A stretch of 64,000 nucleotides of DNA, from NCBI RefSeq assembly GCF_032878975.1, contig NZ_CP043875.1:1-64000 (forward strand). Direction: 5' to 3'. Position numbers and translations under genes: made by a program. The stretch is from Methanoplanus sp. FWC-SCC4 (GTDB lineage Archaea > Halobacteriota > Methanomicrobia > Methanomicrobiales > Methanomicrobiaceae). Of this stretch, positions 44,160 through 52,602 are shown one piece after another. The notes under the pieces are model-generated. The model had not been told where the DNA came from. It was given only the letters and a program-made list of their open reading frames with translations, and ran no database searches. The stretch's first letter is position 1. Each line of letters starts with the position of its first letter.

Positions 44160-46595
44160 ATGGGTGAAGGATTCAGGAATTCTCTGAATGAGAATAAAAG
44201 ACATGTTTCAGGGTTTTTCCCGTTCATTGTACTTTCACTCGTATTATTTTCAATCTTCATACTTCCAGCCGCTGCCGGAGAGATAAGTATTGGAGACAAT
44301 CATTATCTGACCATAGGTGATGCCCTGAATAGTGCATCCCCCGGGGACACCATTTTTGTAGGCAGCGGCAGTTACGATGGGAATTTTGCAATAAATAAAC
44401 CCGTCCAGCTTATAGGTATTGATTCAGGCGGGGGAATGCCTCGTATTGATACTATGGCCGGTGTCGCGGGACTGACACTGAACGCCAACAATATAGTTAT
44501 TGAGGGGTTCAGCATATCCGGGGATTCGGACAGTGCAATTCTGGTAAATTCCAATGATAATCTTATAATAAAAAATGATATTACAAAGACACCTGTAGGA
44601 ATAACGGTTTATTCGTCATCTGGAACAGTTCTTACACAGAACACTATAAGAGGGCACAGGGTCCGCCTTTACATAGACAAATCCGAAAATATTGAAGTTT
44701 ATCTGAACAATTTTGAGAACATAATCAATGCCAAGTCGCTTTCGCCGTCTGTCATCTGGTCTACCCGGATGTCTGAATATTATTACGGGGGTATGAATTA
44801 TACTTCAGGTCTTGGAAACTACTGGAATGATTATGTCGGTATTGATAATGACGGAAACGGGATCGGCGATATCCCTTATGATCCTTATCAGACCTCTGGT
44901 CAGAATAATCTGACCTCAAATCAGCTTTTTAGGGACAAAAATTATCTGAATACTATTTCATCGGGAAGTATCTACTGGGATAATATGGTGCTTACAACAG
45001 GGTACCTTATTGACAAATATCCCCTGGTCGAGCATAACTCGATGTACATCCCGGTGTTTGATTTTAAAACCGGTGAGATATATTCTCAAAATATAACCGG
45101 CGGCTATGCTTTTATAAGGGGTGACATAAATCCGGAGGGTGCGTGGTGGCTTGGACAGTCCCCGTTTGAGATAATATTTGTGATGTTTCTGATCTCAACC
45201 GTCTCTGCCGGTCTTCTGGTGCTTGTTGGCGGCACAGGTTCGCTTCATTCAGTAAGACGTACCCGTAAAAGTGAGATATTCTTCTTTACCGCAGGTTATT
45301 CCCTGCTTGCCGTGGCGCTTTTGTACGCGGTTATCTCATATGTCTCCTTTCCCTTCCTGTTCTTATCGCAGGATCTCATGATAATTCAGCTCATGTTTGT
45401 TTTCATGACGACATATCTTGTGTCTTCCTCGTTATTTCTTGGGATTGGGTTTGCGAAATCAAAGGTTCCTGTTCTTCTTAATGCAATCCACGGATATCTG
45501 GCAGTAATCTCCGCCCTGCTTTTCATCTTTATATACATGGCCGGGGGAGCAGGGTTTGATCCTGTAATAATGCTTGTATACCCGTCTGTTCTGATTCTTT
45601 CAGGGCTTATACCGTTTGTCTTCAGGCATCTTTTCAGGGACAGTTTCATGGGATGGAAGAAGGACAAAAAGCGGATAATCCGTGACACCACCTGGATTCC
45701 CTCACGTGATCCGGATTCAACGCAGGTATTTCCGGGAGAGGAGGATATCATGAACTCTTCGCTTGGAAGTTCGTATTTCCCGGCTTCGTTAAAGGAGAGG
45801 TATGATCATGTGGAGTTTGTCGGAAAGGGGGGGATTGCAAGAGTCTTTAAGGCTGTCAGGAGGACTGACGGGCAGATCGTTGCAGTGAAGGTTCCGATAA
45901 GCTTTGATGAAACAACAGGCCGTCTTTTTATGAAGGAGATGAGGATATGGGAGGATCTCGATCACCCGAATATAGTGAAGCTTTACTCGGTGAACATTCT
46001 TCCTGTGCCTTTTGTCGAGATGGAGTTTGTGAGAAAGTCACTTTCGGATGTTGAGCTTCCTCTTTCAAAAAGGGAAGCGGTTTCCATCATTGAGGGTATT
46101 GCCGAGGGACTTTCCTATGCACACTCCCGGCACATAATCCACCGTGACATAAAACCGCAGAATATTCTCATTTCGGATGACGGGACTCCGAGGATTACAG
46201 ACTGGGGTCTTGGAAAGATTATGGGAGACGGGCATGAGACGACTGTTGTCGGCTTTTCACTGAATTATGCGGCACCAGAGCAGATTGCACCAAAAAAATT
46301 TGGAAAGCCGGATGAGAGGACTGATATATACCAGATCGGTGTTTTGTTCTATGAACTTCTTATCGGAATGAGGCCGTTTTTTGGTGTCGGTGTCGGTGAG
46401 ATGAGTGATGAAATAATGAACAGAATCCCGATGAAGCCTTCAGAGAATAAGCCTGAGGATATCATTTTTGATGACATCATTATGAGGATGCTTGAAAAGG
46501 AGCCTTCGATGCGTTACCAGAGTGTTGAGGATATGCTCAGGGATTTAAGGGCACTTGAGGACAAAATCCCTGATGAGAGTCAGGGACATTTCTGA
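44160..46595 (+). CDS. membrane Ser/Thr protein kinase with NosD-like extracellular beta-helix
   Basis: An 811-residue protein. After a signal sequence comes a NosD/PbH1-type right-handed beta-helix (residues about 45-220; LTLNANNIVIEGFSISG, SNDNLIIKNDITKT), an extended external region to about 335, then six or so membrane helices (about 345-500), and a cytosolic Hanks-type kinase domain (about 545-800). The glycine loop GKGGIARVFKA is near 555, HRDIKPQN near 661, the DFG motif is replaced by DWG (near 680) and APEQ follows. Catalytic Asp and Lys are kept, so it should be active. The outside part may sense an envelope or carbohydrate signal. Confidence 0.88.
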   Translation: MGEGFRNSLNENKRHVSGFFPFIVLSLVLFSIFILPAAAGEISIGDNHYLTIGDALNSASPGDTIFVGSGSYDGNFAINKPVQLIGIDSGGGMPRIDTMAGVAGLTLNANNIVIEGFSISGDSDSAILVNSNDNLIIKNDITKTPVGITVYSSSGTVLTQNTIRGHRVRLYIDKSENIEVYLNNFENIINAKSLSPSVIWSTRMSEYYYGGMNYTSGLGNYWNDYVGIDNDGNGIGDIPYDPYQTSGQNNLTSNQLFRDKNYLNTISSGSIYWDNMVLTTGYLIDKYPLVEHNSMYIPVFDFKTGEIYSQNITGGYAFIRGDINPEGAWWLGQSPFEIIFVMFLISTVSAGLLVLVGGTGSLHSVRRTRKSEIFFFTAGYSLLAVALLYAVISYVSFPFLFLSQDLMIIQLMFVFMTTYLVSSSLFLGIGFAKSKVPVLLNAIHGYLAVISALLFIFIYMAGGAGFDPVIMLVYPSVLILSGLIPFVFRHLFRDSFMGWKKDKKRIIRDTTWIPSRDPDSTQVFPGEEDIMNSSLGSSYFPASLKERYDHVEFVGKGGIARVFKAVRRTDGQIVAVKVPISFDETTGRLFMKEMRIWEDLDHPNIVKLYSVNILPVPFVEMEFVRKSLSDVELPLSKREAVSIIEGIAEGLSYAHSRHIIHRDIKPQNILISDDGTPRITDWGLGKIMGDGHETTVVGFSLNYAAPEQIAPKKFGKPDERTDIYQIGVLFYELLIGMRPFFGVGVGEMSDEIMNRIPMKPSENKPEDIIFDDIIMRMLEKEPSMRYQSVEDMLRDLRALEDKIPDESQGHF

Positions 46596-46643
46596 GTTCC
46601 TCCCTGATTTTTTTTATTTTTCATAGTCTGATTAATTTAATGT

Positions 46644-46668
46644 TGTGTATAACCGGCCGGTTACATGT
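46644..46668. promoter_or_regulatory. operator-like dyad downstream of the kinase gene
   Basis: Second copy of the element at 42275-42299, identical at 22 of 25 positions. The central part TAACCGGCCGGTTA is a perfect 14-base palindrome. It is 49 bases past the kinase stop. Confidence 0.5.
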
Positions 46669-46731
46669 ACGAATGAAATGCATTTGTTTCATTTATTATA
46701 CCCTTTGACAATCTATTATTCAGGGTGGTAA

Positions 46732-46771
46732 GGAAACCAGGGGGACAAAGAGTTTTCCCATTGGTTTTTCC
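46732..46771 (+). other. hairpin in the region after the kinase gene
   Basis: GGAAACCA pairs with TGGTTTTTCC (two-base bulge), and inside it GGG pairs with CCC around a loop that includes CAAAGAG. It may be a transcript end or part of a structured RNA. Confidence 0.3.
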
Positions 46772-47478
46772 GATGCGCCATCCCGATTAAGTTTTGAAAT
46801 ACCGGAGGTGATGTGTTAGTATTGAAAGAGAAGGCCATCATTTTAAAAGAAAACCTGAACGAATCTATTCGTTAACAATTTGGTATGATCAAAAATCCAA
46901 TAGAATTAACAAAAAAGGCAACCAGAAAGCCAAATGCAAAATATATACAACCACAAATGAACGGGATACTCCTCTGATATCCAAAAAAACGGAAAAAATA
47001 AAGAAAAGATCGACTCGAAGTTTGCATAAATCCAATATCGACAGGGGTTAATGTTCCCTGATATGAGGAATTGTGCAGGATGTATTTTTTCCGTTTTTGA
47101 AATTTTAAAAGAGGAAAGATCAGTCAGAAAATATCTTGTCCAAACCAACCCGACAAACCAAATAAATTTTTTTATCAGGCGTGAATGAAATTTGTCTCCG
47201 ACGCCTCTGTTTTGAAGCCTGAATTTAAAGGACCTGACTTTTAAGAAAGGTTCTGTTTTTTTTGCATATATGGTCTAACCGGGAGATTAAACCTCATAAT
47301 CCCGGGTATTCTATTCATATATAACGCCGTGGTCTGAAATTTATATTTAGGGAAGCACGAAACTCTCTGATGTCTGGAAAAGCCAGGGGAGAAAAAAGCA
47401 AAAAAAGTTTTTCCCGGGGGCCAACCGGTCCGGCAGATCTTTTCGTAGTCTCCCAAAAAAAATCAGGAGTAAATAATC

Positions 47479-47571
47479 ATGAAACAAATTGAGCTAAAAA
47501 CGGCAGTAATTATTCACATGATCGCACTTATGGTGCTTTTGGGAACAATAGCAATGGCAGGTGCAGCCTGA
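47479..47571 (+). CDS. predicted 30-residue membrane peptide
   Basis: An ATG preceded by AGGAGT at nine bases starts a frame MKQIELKTAVIIHM followed by IALMVLLGTIAMAGAA and a stop. The peptide is a basic start plus a single hydrophobic helix, so it would sit in the membrane or act as a signal-like leader. The ribosome-binding site is among the best in this otherwise empty stretch. A 63-base dyad at 47605-47667 follows shortly after the stop. I know no family for it. Confidence 0.45.
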   Translation: MKQIELKTAVIIHMIALMVLLGTIAMAGAA

Positions 47572-47604
47572 ATATTAAGACGACAGAATACCTAAACGTA
47601 TTTG

Positions 47605-47667
47605 TTCCGCCGGATGTCAGAGGAGAGTTTTCTAAGCAGGAAAAGTTTCCTGACTGTTATGGCGGAA
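47605..47667 (+). other. large stem-loop after the 30-residue peptide gene
   Basis: TTCCGCC (47605-47611) pairs with GGCGGAA (47661-47667), and inside GTCAG pairs with CTGAC. Such a nested dyad could fold as a long hairpin in RNA, as a terminator, processing site or regulatory element before the lipoprotein gene at 47841. Confidence 0.4.
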
Positions 47668-47705
47668 TAAATAAAATTTATGCTTATACCGGTTTTTTAG
47701 GTTGT

Positions 47706-47727
47706 CTGTTTAACCGTCCGGTTCAAT
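47706..47727. promoter_or_regulatory. third operator-like dyad, before a lipoprotein gene
   Basis: TAACCGTCCGGTT occurs here; it matches the core TAACCGGCCGGTT of the 46644 element at 12 of 13 positions and lies about 115-135 bases before the lipoprotein gene at 47841. Confidence 0.3.
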
Positions 47728-47840
47728 CACCTAATTGCAGGGATTTGGATCATTTATATCCGGTTTTTGCAAATGATAAAAAATGATTTTCGCCACCGGC
47801 TTTATTGTCCGGAGAAAATTTAAGGGAAATTCCATTAATT

Positions 47841-48215
47841 ATGAATACTAAGAGAATCACTGCCGGAGCACTGGCCATATGTATACTGGCCGGAGCTGTA
47901 CTTGTATCCGGATGCACTTCTGGTGAGCCTGTTGTGGAGACGGGACCTTCTCCGGTGCGGATGAGTGTTGAGGCTGTGCCAGTCCAGGAGAGCATTTTGT
48001 CGAGTCCTGAGACTGAACTGATATTTATGGAGGGGATGATCGATGAGATACAGGAGAGGAAAAAGAATGTTACTGTCCTTTTCAAAGTCTATAACGACGC
48101 TGTAAATGATTTTAATGCAAACAATACAACCGAATTCAATCTGAAAAAAGACGAGTTTTATTATCTTTGCAATGTGGTTGTGACAGGTGAGATTCCTGAG
48201 AGTTCTTCTGTTTAA
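47841..48215 (+). CDS. small lipoprotein, unknown function
   Basis: A 124-residue protein with a signal helix and lipobox (VSGCTSGEP). The mature part is helical and acidic, with EMMIDEIQERKKNV-like amphipathic sequence and no enzyme motif. The ATG at 47841 starts the signal peptide; the frame extends upstream to 47805 but those residues do not resemble one. It lies after the operator-like dyad at 47706. Confidence 0.6.
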   Translation: MNTKRITAGALAICILAGAVLVSGCTSGEPVVETGPSPVRMSVEAVPVQESILSSPETELIFMEGMIDEIQERKKNVTVLFKVYNDAVNDFNANNTTEFNLKKDEFYYLCNVVVTGEIPESSSV

Positions 48216-48617
48216 AGTTTTTATAATAAATTCCTGATTTAAAACATATTCTTTTAAGGAGCCGCCGGATAAAATATGTCTAAAGAGCGGTAGCTGATGA
48301 CACCTCGGGGTAAATCAGGGGAAAAATTGACAGTATGCCTGCTGATGCGGGGTGGGTGCCTCTCTACATTTTGGGCTTTTGTCGACGATCTGGAGAATAT
48401 AATGAGCGAATTGAATGAGGTTTTGGGGGTGTATGAATTATGAGTAATAAAAAGGGGATAAATTTTTCAAACAGGTCTAATGATCCTAATTTAGAAGGAA
48501 GCAAAAAGGCAGTGGGGAAAAAGGGTTAGGAAACCGTCAAATGTCGCAAAAGCATAGTGATGTATTGTAATAGACAGTCTTTTGTCAGAATATATTATGA
48601 GAGGATGTTTGAAAACA
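48216..48617. other. 402-base gap with only very small frames
   Basis: Between the lipoprotein and the convergent beta-propeller gene nothing is recognised except two tiny overlapping frames at 48297-48529 (listed separately). No hairpin stands out. Confidence 0.4.
48297..48529 (+). other. two possible overlapping micro-ORFs
   Basis: ATG 48297 opens 48 codons ending TGA at 48443, containing FWAFVDDLENIMSELNEVLG, which looks like a real helix. Its stop overlaps ATG 48440 of a second 29-codon frame that ends at 48529. GGGGGTG precedes the second start. Coupled micro-ORFs or gene debris are both possible. Confidence 0.2.
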
Positions 48618-50165
48618 TCATTTCTCATCAATTTCCAACGCTGTTTTTTGTTCTTTACTGATTAATACAACCTTCTGACCTGAATTTATACCAGGGTCCT
48701 TATTACAGTATGCGGCAACAATATTTTCTCCGGCCCAAAATCCTGTTGTGTTTATAGCAGCCGACCATCTGTTGAATCCTGATTTGTTGGTTACAACTTT
48801 TGTCATCACTTCTGTTGAAGTTTTTTCAGGCCTGATTTTCATTCCAGAAACAAAGGCATTCCGATAAAAAAGTACCCTGATATCTTCCCCTTCTGCAAGT
48901 GTCGTATTTCCTGAAACAATTAACATATCCCCTGCGTAATACTCCTGATTTAATGGATCAATCTCTATTTTAAGAATTTTCGGGAAATCCTGCATTTCAT
49001 TTTTTATAAACCCTGGACGGGTGCCCCGTTCAGAATCCGGATTCCTAAAAAAGAACAGTTTCTTATTGTTTATCGCCACGATATCACTGCCGTCATATGA
49101 AATATCCACACCTGATATTGAATCTTCACAGGAGAAATTGCCTGTCTCATATCCTGTCTTATTTAATAGGATAAATGACTGCCCTGTGGCAATAACGGAA
49201 TAAGAGCCGTTTTTTGAGAGTGACATTATCTGGGGGGATAATGTATGAACCAGAGGCTGCCGGGAACTCGTATTATATTGCCACTTCGGGTTTCCGTACC
49301 GATCATAACAGGAAACCGCTCCTGTTGTTCTAACAACAATATTGTCTCCACTATGCGACAACTCACAGATTACCACATCTGTATCCGGCATTGTCCTGTT
49401 CCAAAGTATTTCCCCTTTATTGTCAAGATAATACAGTGTTCTAAATGAATCCCCTGAGATGCAGATGTAATTTCCGTCACCGGATATTTTCATCTCATTT
49501 ACGTTTGAGAATTCGTGTTCCCATAATACCGAACCGCTTATATTCAGGCAGACAACTGGTCCCTGTTCTGTTGCAGCGATGGTATAAACCCCGTCCTCCG
49601 ATATGTCAAGTGATGTGACCGGAGATTTGACAGGATGATTCCATAAAAATGATCCGTTTATATCGAAGCACGAGATATTGTCGTGTGATCCAAACACGCT
49701 GCGTGAGCCGTTTGATGAAATTGCCGAATGAAAAATAAAAGTCCGTGCCGAATAATTCCATAATGCTTCTCCCGCCTTATTCATAAGGCCGATTTTCTTT
49801 GGAGGATTGGATGCCGGAGCAGAACCTGAATCTGAAAATGCAATATAGTTTCCGTTTGATGAAAGTCTTAAACTATTGGTGTAAGAAGTGTCGTATAAAG
49901 CCGTTTTGTTCCATAAAACTGCTCCCGTTTCATTTATGAAATATATGCTGCCGTCATATGTTCCTGTAACAATGTTTTTGCCGTCCTCCGAAATTGCCAG
50001 ATAATTAAGAAAATGGCTGTCGGTGTCCTGAAAACTTGTAATATTTTGATCAGTTCCCGTAAGAGATGATATCCATAACGGGGATAGTGCATGGGCAGGA
50101 ATAATGATGAATGATGTCATTATCATAAGCAGACCCAAAGCCCGCATGTCATATTTCAATTTCAT
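48618..50165 (-). CDS. secreted beta-propeller (PQQ/WD-like) repeat protein
   Basis: A 515-residue exported protein. A signal peptide (ending IPAHAL) is followed by about seven propeller-like repeats with the pattern SxDGxYxxxG and GxxLWxx (GTYDGSIYFINETGAVLWNK, SLDISEDGVYTIAATEQGP), then a C-terminal beta-sandwich (PLNQEYYAGDMLIVSGNTTLAEG). Such propellers bind ligands or proteins outside the cell. The frame opens at 50210, but ATG 50165 follows AAAGGTGG and begins the signal peptide. Confidence 0.78.
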   Translation of the reverse strand: MKLKYDMRALGLLMIMTSFIIIPAHALSPLWISSLTGTDQNITSFQDTDSHFLNYLAISEDGKNIVTGTYDGSIYFINETGAVLWNKTALYDTSYTNSLRLSSNGNYIAFSDSGSAPASNPPKKIGLMNKAGEALWNYSARTFIFHSAISSNGSRSVFGSHDNISCFDINGSFLWNHPVKSPVTSLDISEDGVYTIAATEQGPVVCLNISGSVLWEHEFSNVNEMKISGDGNYICISGDSFRTLYYLDNKGEILWNRTMPDTDVVICELSHSGDNIVVRTTGAVSCYDRYGNPKWQYNTSSRQPLVHTLSPQIMSLSKNGSYSVIATGQSFILLNKTGYETGNFSCEDSISGVDISYDGSDIVAINNKKLFFFRNPDSERGTRPGFIKNEMQDFPKILKIEIDPLNQEYYAGDMLIVSGNTTLAEGEDIRVLFYRNAFVSGMKIRPEKTSTEVMTKVVTNKSGFNRWSAAINTTGFWAGENIVAAYCNKDPGINSGQKVVLISKEQKTALEIDEK

Positions 50166-50322
50166 TTTTCCACCTTTTTTCGTTTTTAAAGACCGGCAGG
50201 CAAAACACATGCTGTGATAATGATTTTAATTACAATGCTGGTAATTTAAGTTGGCGAATGGAAGGGATGAAACCGGGATTTATACATAAATATAGATGAG
50301 CCGGTCGGGAATATGCCGGAAA

Positions 50323-50594
50323 CTAATAATCTCTGTAAATCTTATTCCTGTGACCTGCCTCGATCACGTGAATAATCATAATGTTGTCCTCAATATTTAG
50401 AATAACTCTGTAAATTCCAACGCGGAGTGAGTAAAACGGGGGATTTTTATTGCCTTTCAGTTTTTTTACGTGGATTTTTGGATTTTTTTCAGATGAGAGG
50501 GCTTTTAGTTTTTGATATATTTCCACTGCGGTATCCTTTGGAAGCTGTGCAATACTCTTTTTTGCACGGTTAGTAACCAGAACTGTTAAACCAT
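50323..50594 (-). pseudogene. RelE/ParE-type toxin with a frameshifted start
   Basis: The protein sequence TVLVTNRAKKSIAQLPKD then KIHVKKLKGNKNPPFYSLR, GIYRVILNIEDN and HVIEAGHRNKIY is a RelE-family mRNA interferase. The expected start ATG (50594-50592) is one base after the antitoxin stop but runs into TAA at codon three; the rest of the gene is in another frame. Adding one base after codon two would restore a continuous 90-residue toxin, the family size. Otherwise initiation would have to use CTG (50580) or GTG (50526). It may be inactivated, or this could be a sequencing error. Confidence 0.55.
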
Positions 50595-50595
50595 A

Positions 50596-50832
50596 TTATT
50601 TAAGATCCAGTTCTTCTGCTACCTCTTCGAGAGTAAAAACCCTGCCTGCCTTAATATCGGCCAGTGATTCCTCTGTTGCCTTTATTGTCGCCTCACTTAA
50701 CGGTTCATCATCAACTGCCATTTCGACAAGCCGCTTTATTACGTCTTCATAGGATTCCTTTTGATGCACTTTCAGATTTGAAAGAATATCTCTCATGTCA
50801 GTGCTAATCCTTATTGACGTTACGCCGGACAT
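50596..50832 (-). CDS. antitoxin of a RelE-type pair
   Basis: A 78-residue protein: an N-terminal strand-helix-helix likely to bind DNA (MSGVTSIRISTDMRDILSNL, then YEDVIKRLVEMA) and an acidic C-terminus (SLADIKAGRVFTLEEVAEELDLK is the toxin-wrapping part). It directly precedes the toxin gene. A perfect 14-base palindrome at 50841-50854, between a TATA-like TTATAT and the start codon, is a likely operator for autoregulation. Confidence 0.75.
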   Translation of the reverse strand: MSGVTSIRISTDMRDILSNLKVHQKESYEDVIKRLVEMAVDDEPLSEATIKATEESLADIKAGRVFTLEEVAEELDLK

Positions 50833-50840
50833 ATGTGCAT

Positions 50841-50854
50841 ATATGCATGCATAT
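50841..50854. promoter_or_regulatory. palindromic operator of the toxin-antitoxin pair
   Basis: ATATGCATGCATAT is perfectly palindromic and starts nine bases before the antitoxin ATG, with a TATA-like box (minus strand TTATAT, 50858-50863) just upstream. Binding here would cover the transcription start. Confidence 0.5.
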
Positions 50855-51300
50855 GGAGATATAACTATTAGTGCTCTAATTCAGAGGGGCCGGGAACAAA
50901 GGAAGCCTTCCGGGATTTGATTTTTAGCAACTGCTCGGGATGGCAAAAATATGTTCGTATATACCAACAATGAATTTATAGCAAAAAATCCTCTTTGTTA
51001 AATGCTTAAATAACCCGTTCCCGTCATTTATCTTTACGGTTATACAAATGAAGTGAACCAATTTAACTCATTTATATGTCTCCGGGGTGATGTTATCTCT
51101 AAGGGAGGCAAAAACCCTCCAAAAGATCCGGCATCCCCAAAAAATTTCCGGATTTTGGCAAAACATGTCTCCCCCGCATCATTTGAAAAACCATCCCACC
51201 TATTCAAAATAAATTTTTTTTAAAATCCCCTGGTTAAGACACATAGTGAATCTTTGCGGTTTAATTATTCAGAGTTTGAGAAAAAAGAAAAATATCAGAT
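50855..51300. other. gap of about 450 bases upstream of the antitoxin, with dyads
   Basis: No gene is seen. The gap contains GGAGG-CAAAAAC-CCTCC at 51104-51120 and, directly after, an imperfect inverted repeat at 51119-51158 with arms containing ATCCGG and CCGGAT. The remainder is A+T-rich. Confidence 0.4.
51119..51158. repeat. inverted repeat
   Basis: CCAAAAGATCCGG pairs with CCGGATTTTGG with small bulges around a 16-base loop. It could be a hairpin terminator of the reductase gene transcript or a structured RNA element. Confidence 0.4.
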
Positions 51301-52467
51301 TTATTGTTTATCCATCCTATTATCTGAAATATATCCATATGCTGACAAAGCCGCCTTTGCACCCTCTCCGGCCGCAATAATCACCTGCTTTCCCTCAACA
51401 TCGGTAACATCCCCTGCCGCAAAAACTCCCGGATGGCTTGTTCTTCCGTTTTTGTCTGTTATTATCTCCCCCTTATCGTTAAGTTTGACAAAACCGTCCG
51501 TAAATGATGTATTCGCATCGTGCCCGATTGCAAGGAAAAGTCCGTTTGTTTCAAGAACAGTCTCTTCTCCTGTATCCCTGTCGGATATCACTATCGATTC
51601 GAGCAGATTCTCACCGACAACCCCCGTGACAACGGAGTTTTTGTAGGTCTTAATATTTTCAATATCTTCATACTGCTTTTTGTAGATCTCATCAGCCCGT
51701 ATTTTGCTTCTTACAATCAGATAAACCTCCTTTGCAATCGAACTCATCTCAATTGCGGTTGTCAGTGCATAGTTTCCCCCGCCGACTATTGCGATTTTTT
51801 TGTCCTTAAAAAGCGGTCCGTCACATGTCGAACATATGCTTATTCCCCGTCCTATGAATCTGTCCTCGCCCTCAACTCCAAGCATCCTTGGTTTGACTCC
51901 TGTCGTGATAATCAGGGAATCCCCCGAGAACTCCTGATCAGATTGGGTATAGGCGGTAAACAAACCGTTCTCCTCTTTTAGGGATTTAACGCTGTCAAGC
52001 TCGATTCTTATATCCTCCGATCTGATCTGCTCTTCAAACTTCTGCATCAGATCACCGCCTGTTGTGATCCGAAAACCCATGTAATTTTCAATAGCCCACG
52101 ACTCAAGCGCCTGTCCGCCGATATTTTCTGTTATAATCATCCCTGTGAGCATCTTTCTGGAAGCATACATTGCAGCCGTAAGGCCGGCCGGCCCTCCGCC
52201 GATTATAAGCACATCATATTTATCCGGTTCAGGCCTGCTTCCGAAAATCTCCTTCAGCCTTTTTGTATCAAATCCGACAATAATCTCATCATCAACAACA
52301 GTCACCGGGACTGAATACTGTCCTGAGATCTTTACCATCTCCTTTGCGGCATCGATGTCCTCCCCAACATCAATGGGTATGTAATCTATACCCTGCCTTT
52401 CGAGATAGGCTTTTAAAAGGCGGCAGTACTGACAGGCCCTTGTAGAGTAAACTTTTACTTCAGGCAT
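51301..52467 (-). CDS. glutaredoxin domain fused to thioredoxin reductase
   Basis: A 388-residue fusion. Residues 1-80 form a glutaredoxin-like domain with ACQYC (in STRACQYCRLLKAYL), followed by a thioredoxin reductase with FAD loop GGGPAGLTAAMYAS, a redox CSTCDGP, a NAD(P)H loop GGGNYALTTAI and the C-terminal FAD motif GVFAAGDV. Such fusions pass electrons from NAD(P)H or F420 enzymes to glutaredoxin within one chain. ATG 52467 begins the glutaredoxin strand; the frame opens seven codons earlier. It faces the rubrerythrin gene 135 bases away on the same strand. Confidence 0.85.
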   Translation of the reverse strand: MPEVKVYSTRACQYCRLLKAYLERQGIDYIPIDVGEDIDAAKEMVKISGQYSVPVTVVDDEIIVGFDTKRLKEIFGSRPEPDKYDVLIIGGGPAGLTAAMYASRKMLTGMIITENIGGQALESWAIENYMGFRITTGGDLMQKFEEQIRSEDIRIELDSVKSLKEENGLFTAYTQSDQEFSGDSLIITTGVKPRMLGVEGEDRFIGRGISICSTCDGPLFKDKKIAIVGGGNYALTTAIEMSSIAKEVYLIVRSKIRADEIYKKQYEDIENIKTYKNSVVTGVVGENLLESIVISDRDTGEETVLETNGLFLAIGHDANTSFTDGFVKLNDKGEIITDKNGRTSHPGVFAAGDVTDVEGKQVIIAAGEGAKAALSAYGYISDNRMDKQ

Positions 52468-52602
52468 ACTCTCTGCTATGAATTTCAATTATATTAAAAT
52501 ATGACTGCTAAAAAAATGAAAATATATCTTTAAAAATTAAAGTGTCCGTAACTCAAAAACGGACAGACTACCACAGGATCTAAAAAAGATAAAATCGGGA
52601 AA

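Larger units (their letters stand above)
46596..47478. other. 883-base gene-poor region after the kinase gene
   Basis: No convincing protein is seen in either strand (frames of 70-80 residues here look random). It holds the operator-like dyad at 46644-46668, a hairpin at 46732-46771, a GGAGGTGAT ribosome-site-like word at 46805 with only a 20-codon frame, and a second G+C-rich imperfect dyad (CCGGG ... CCCGG) at 47279-47306. It may carry an untranslated RNA or the 5' region of the small peptide gene at 47479. Confidence 0.4.

Noticed and set aside
46906-47148. 80-codon minus-strand frame in the gene-poor region
   Set aside because: Aromatic-rich, random-looking composition, no ribosome site and no similarity to any family I know.
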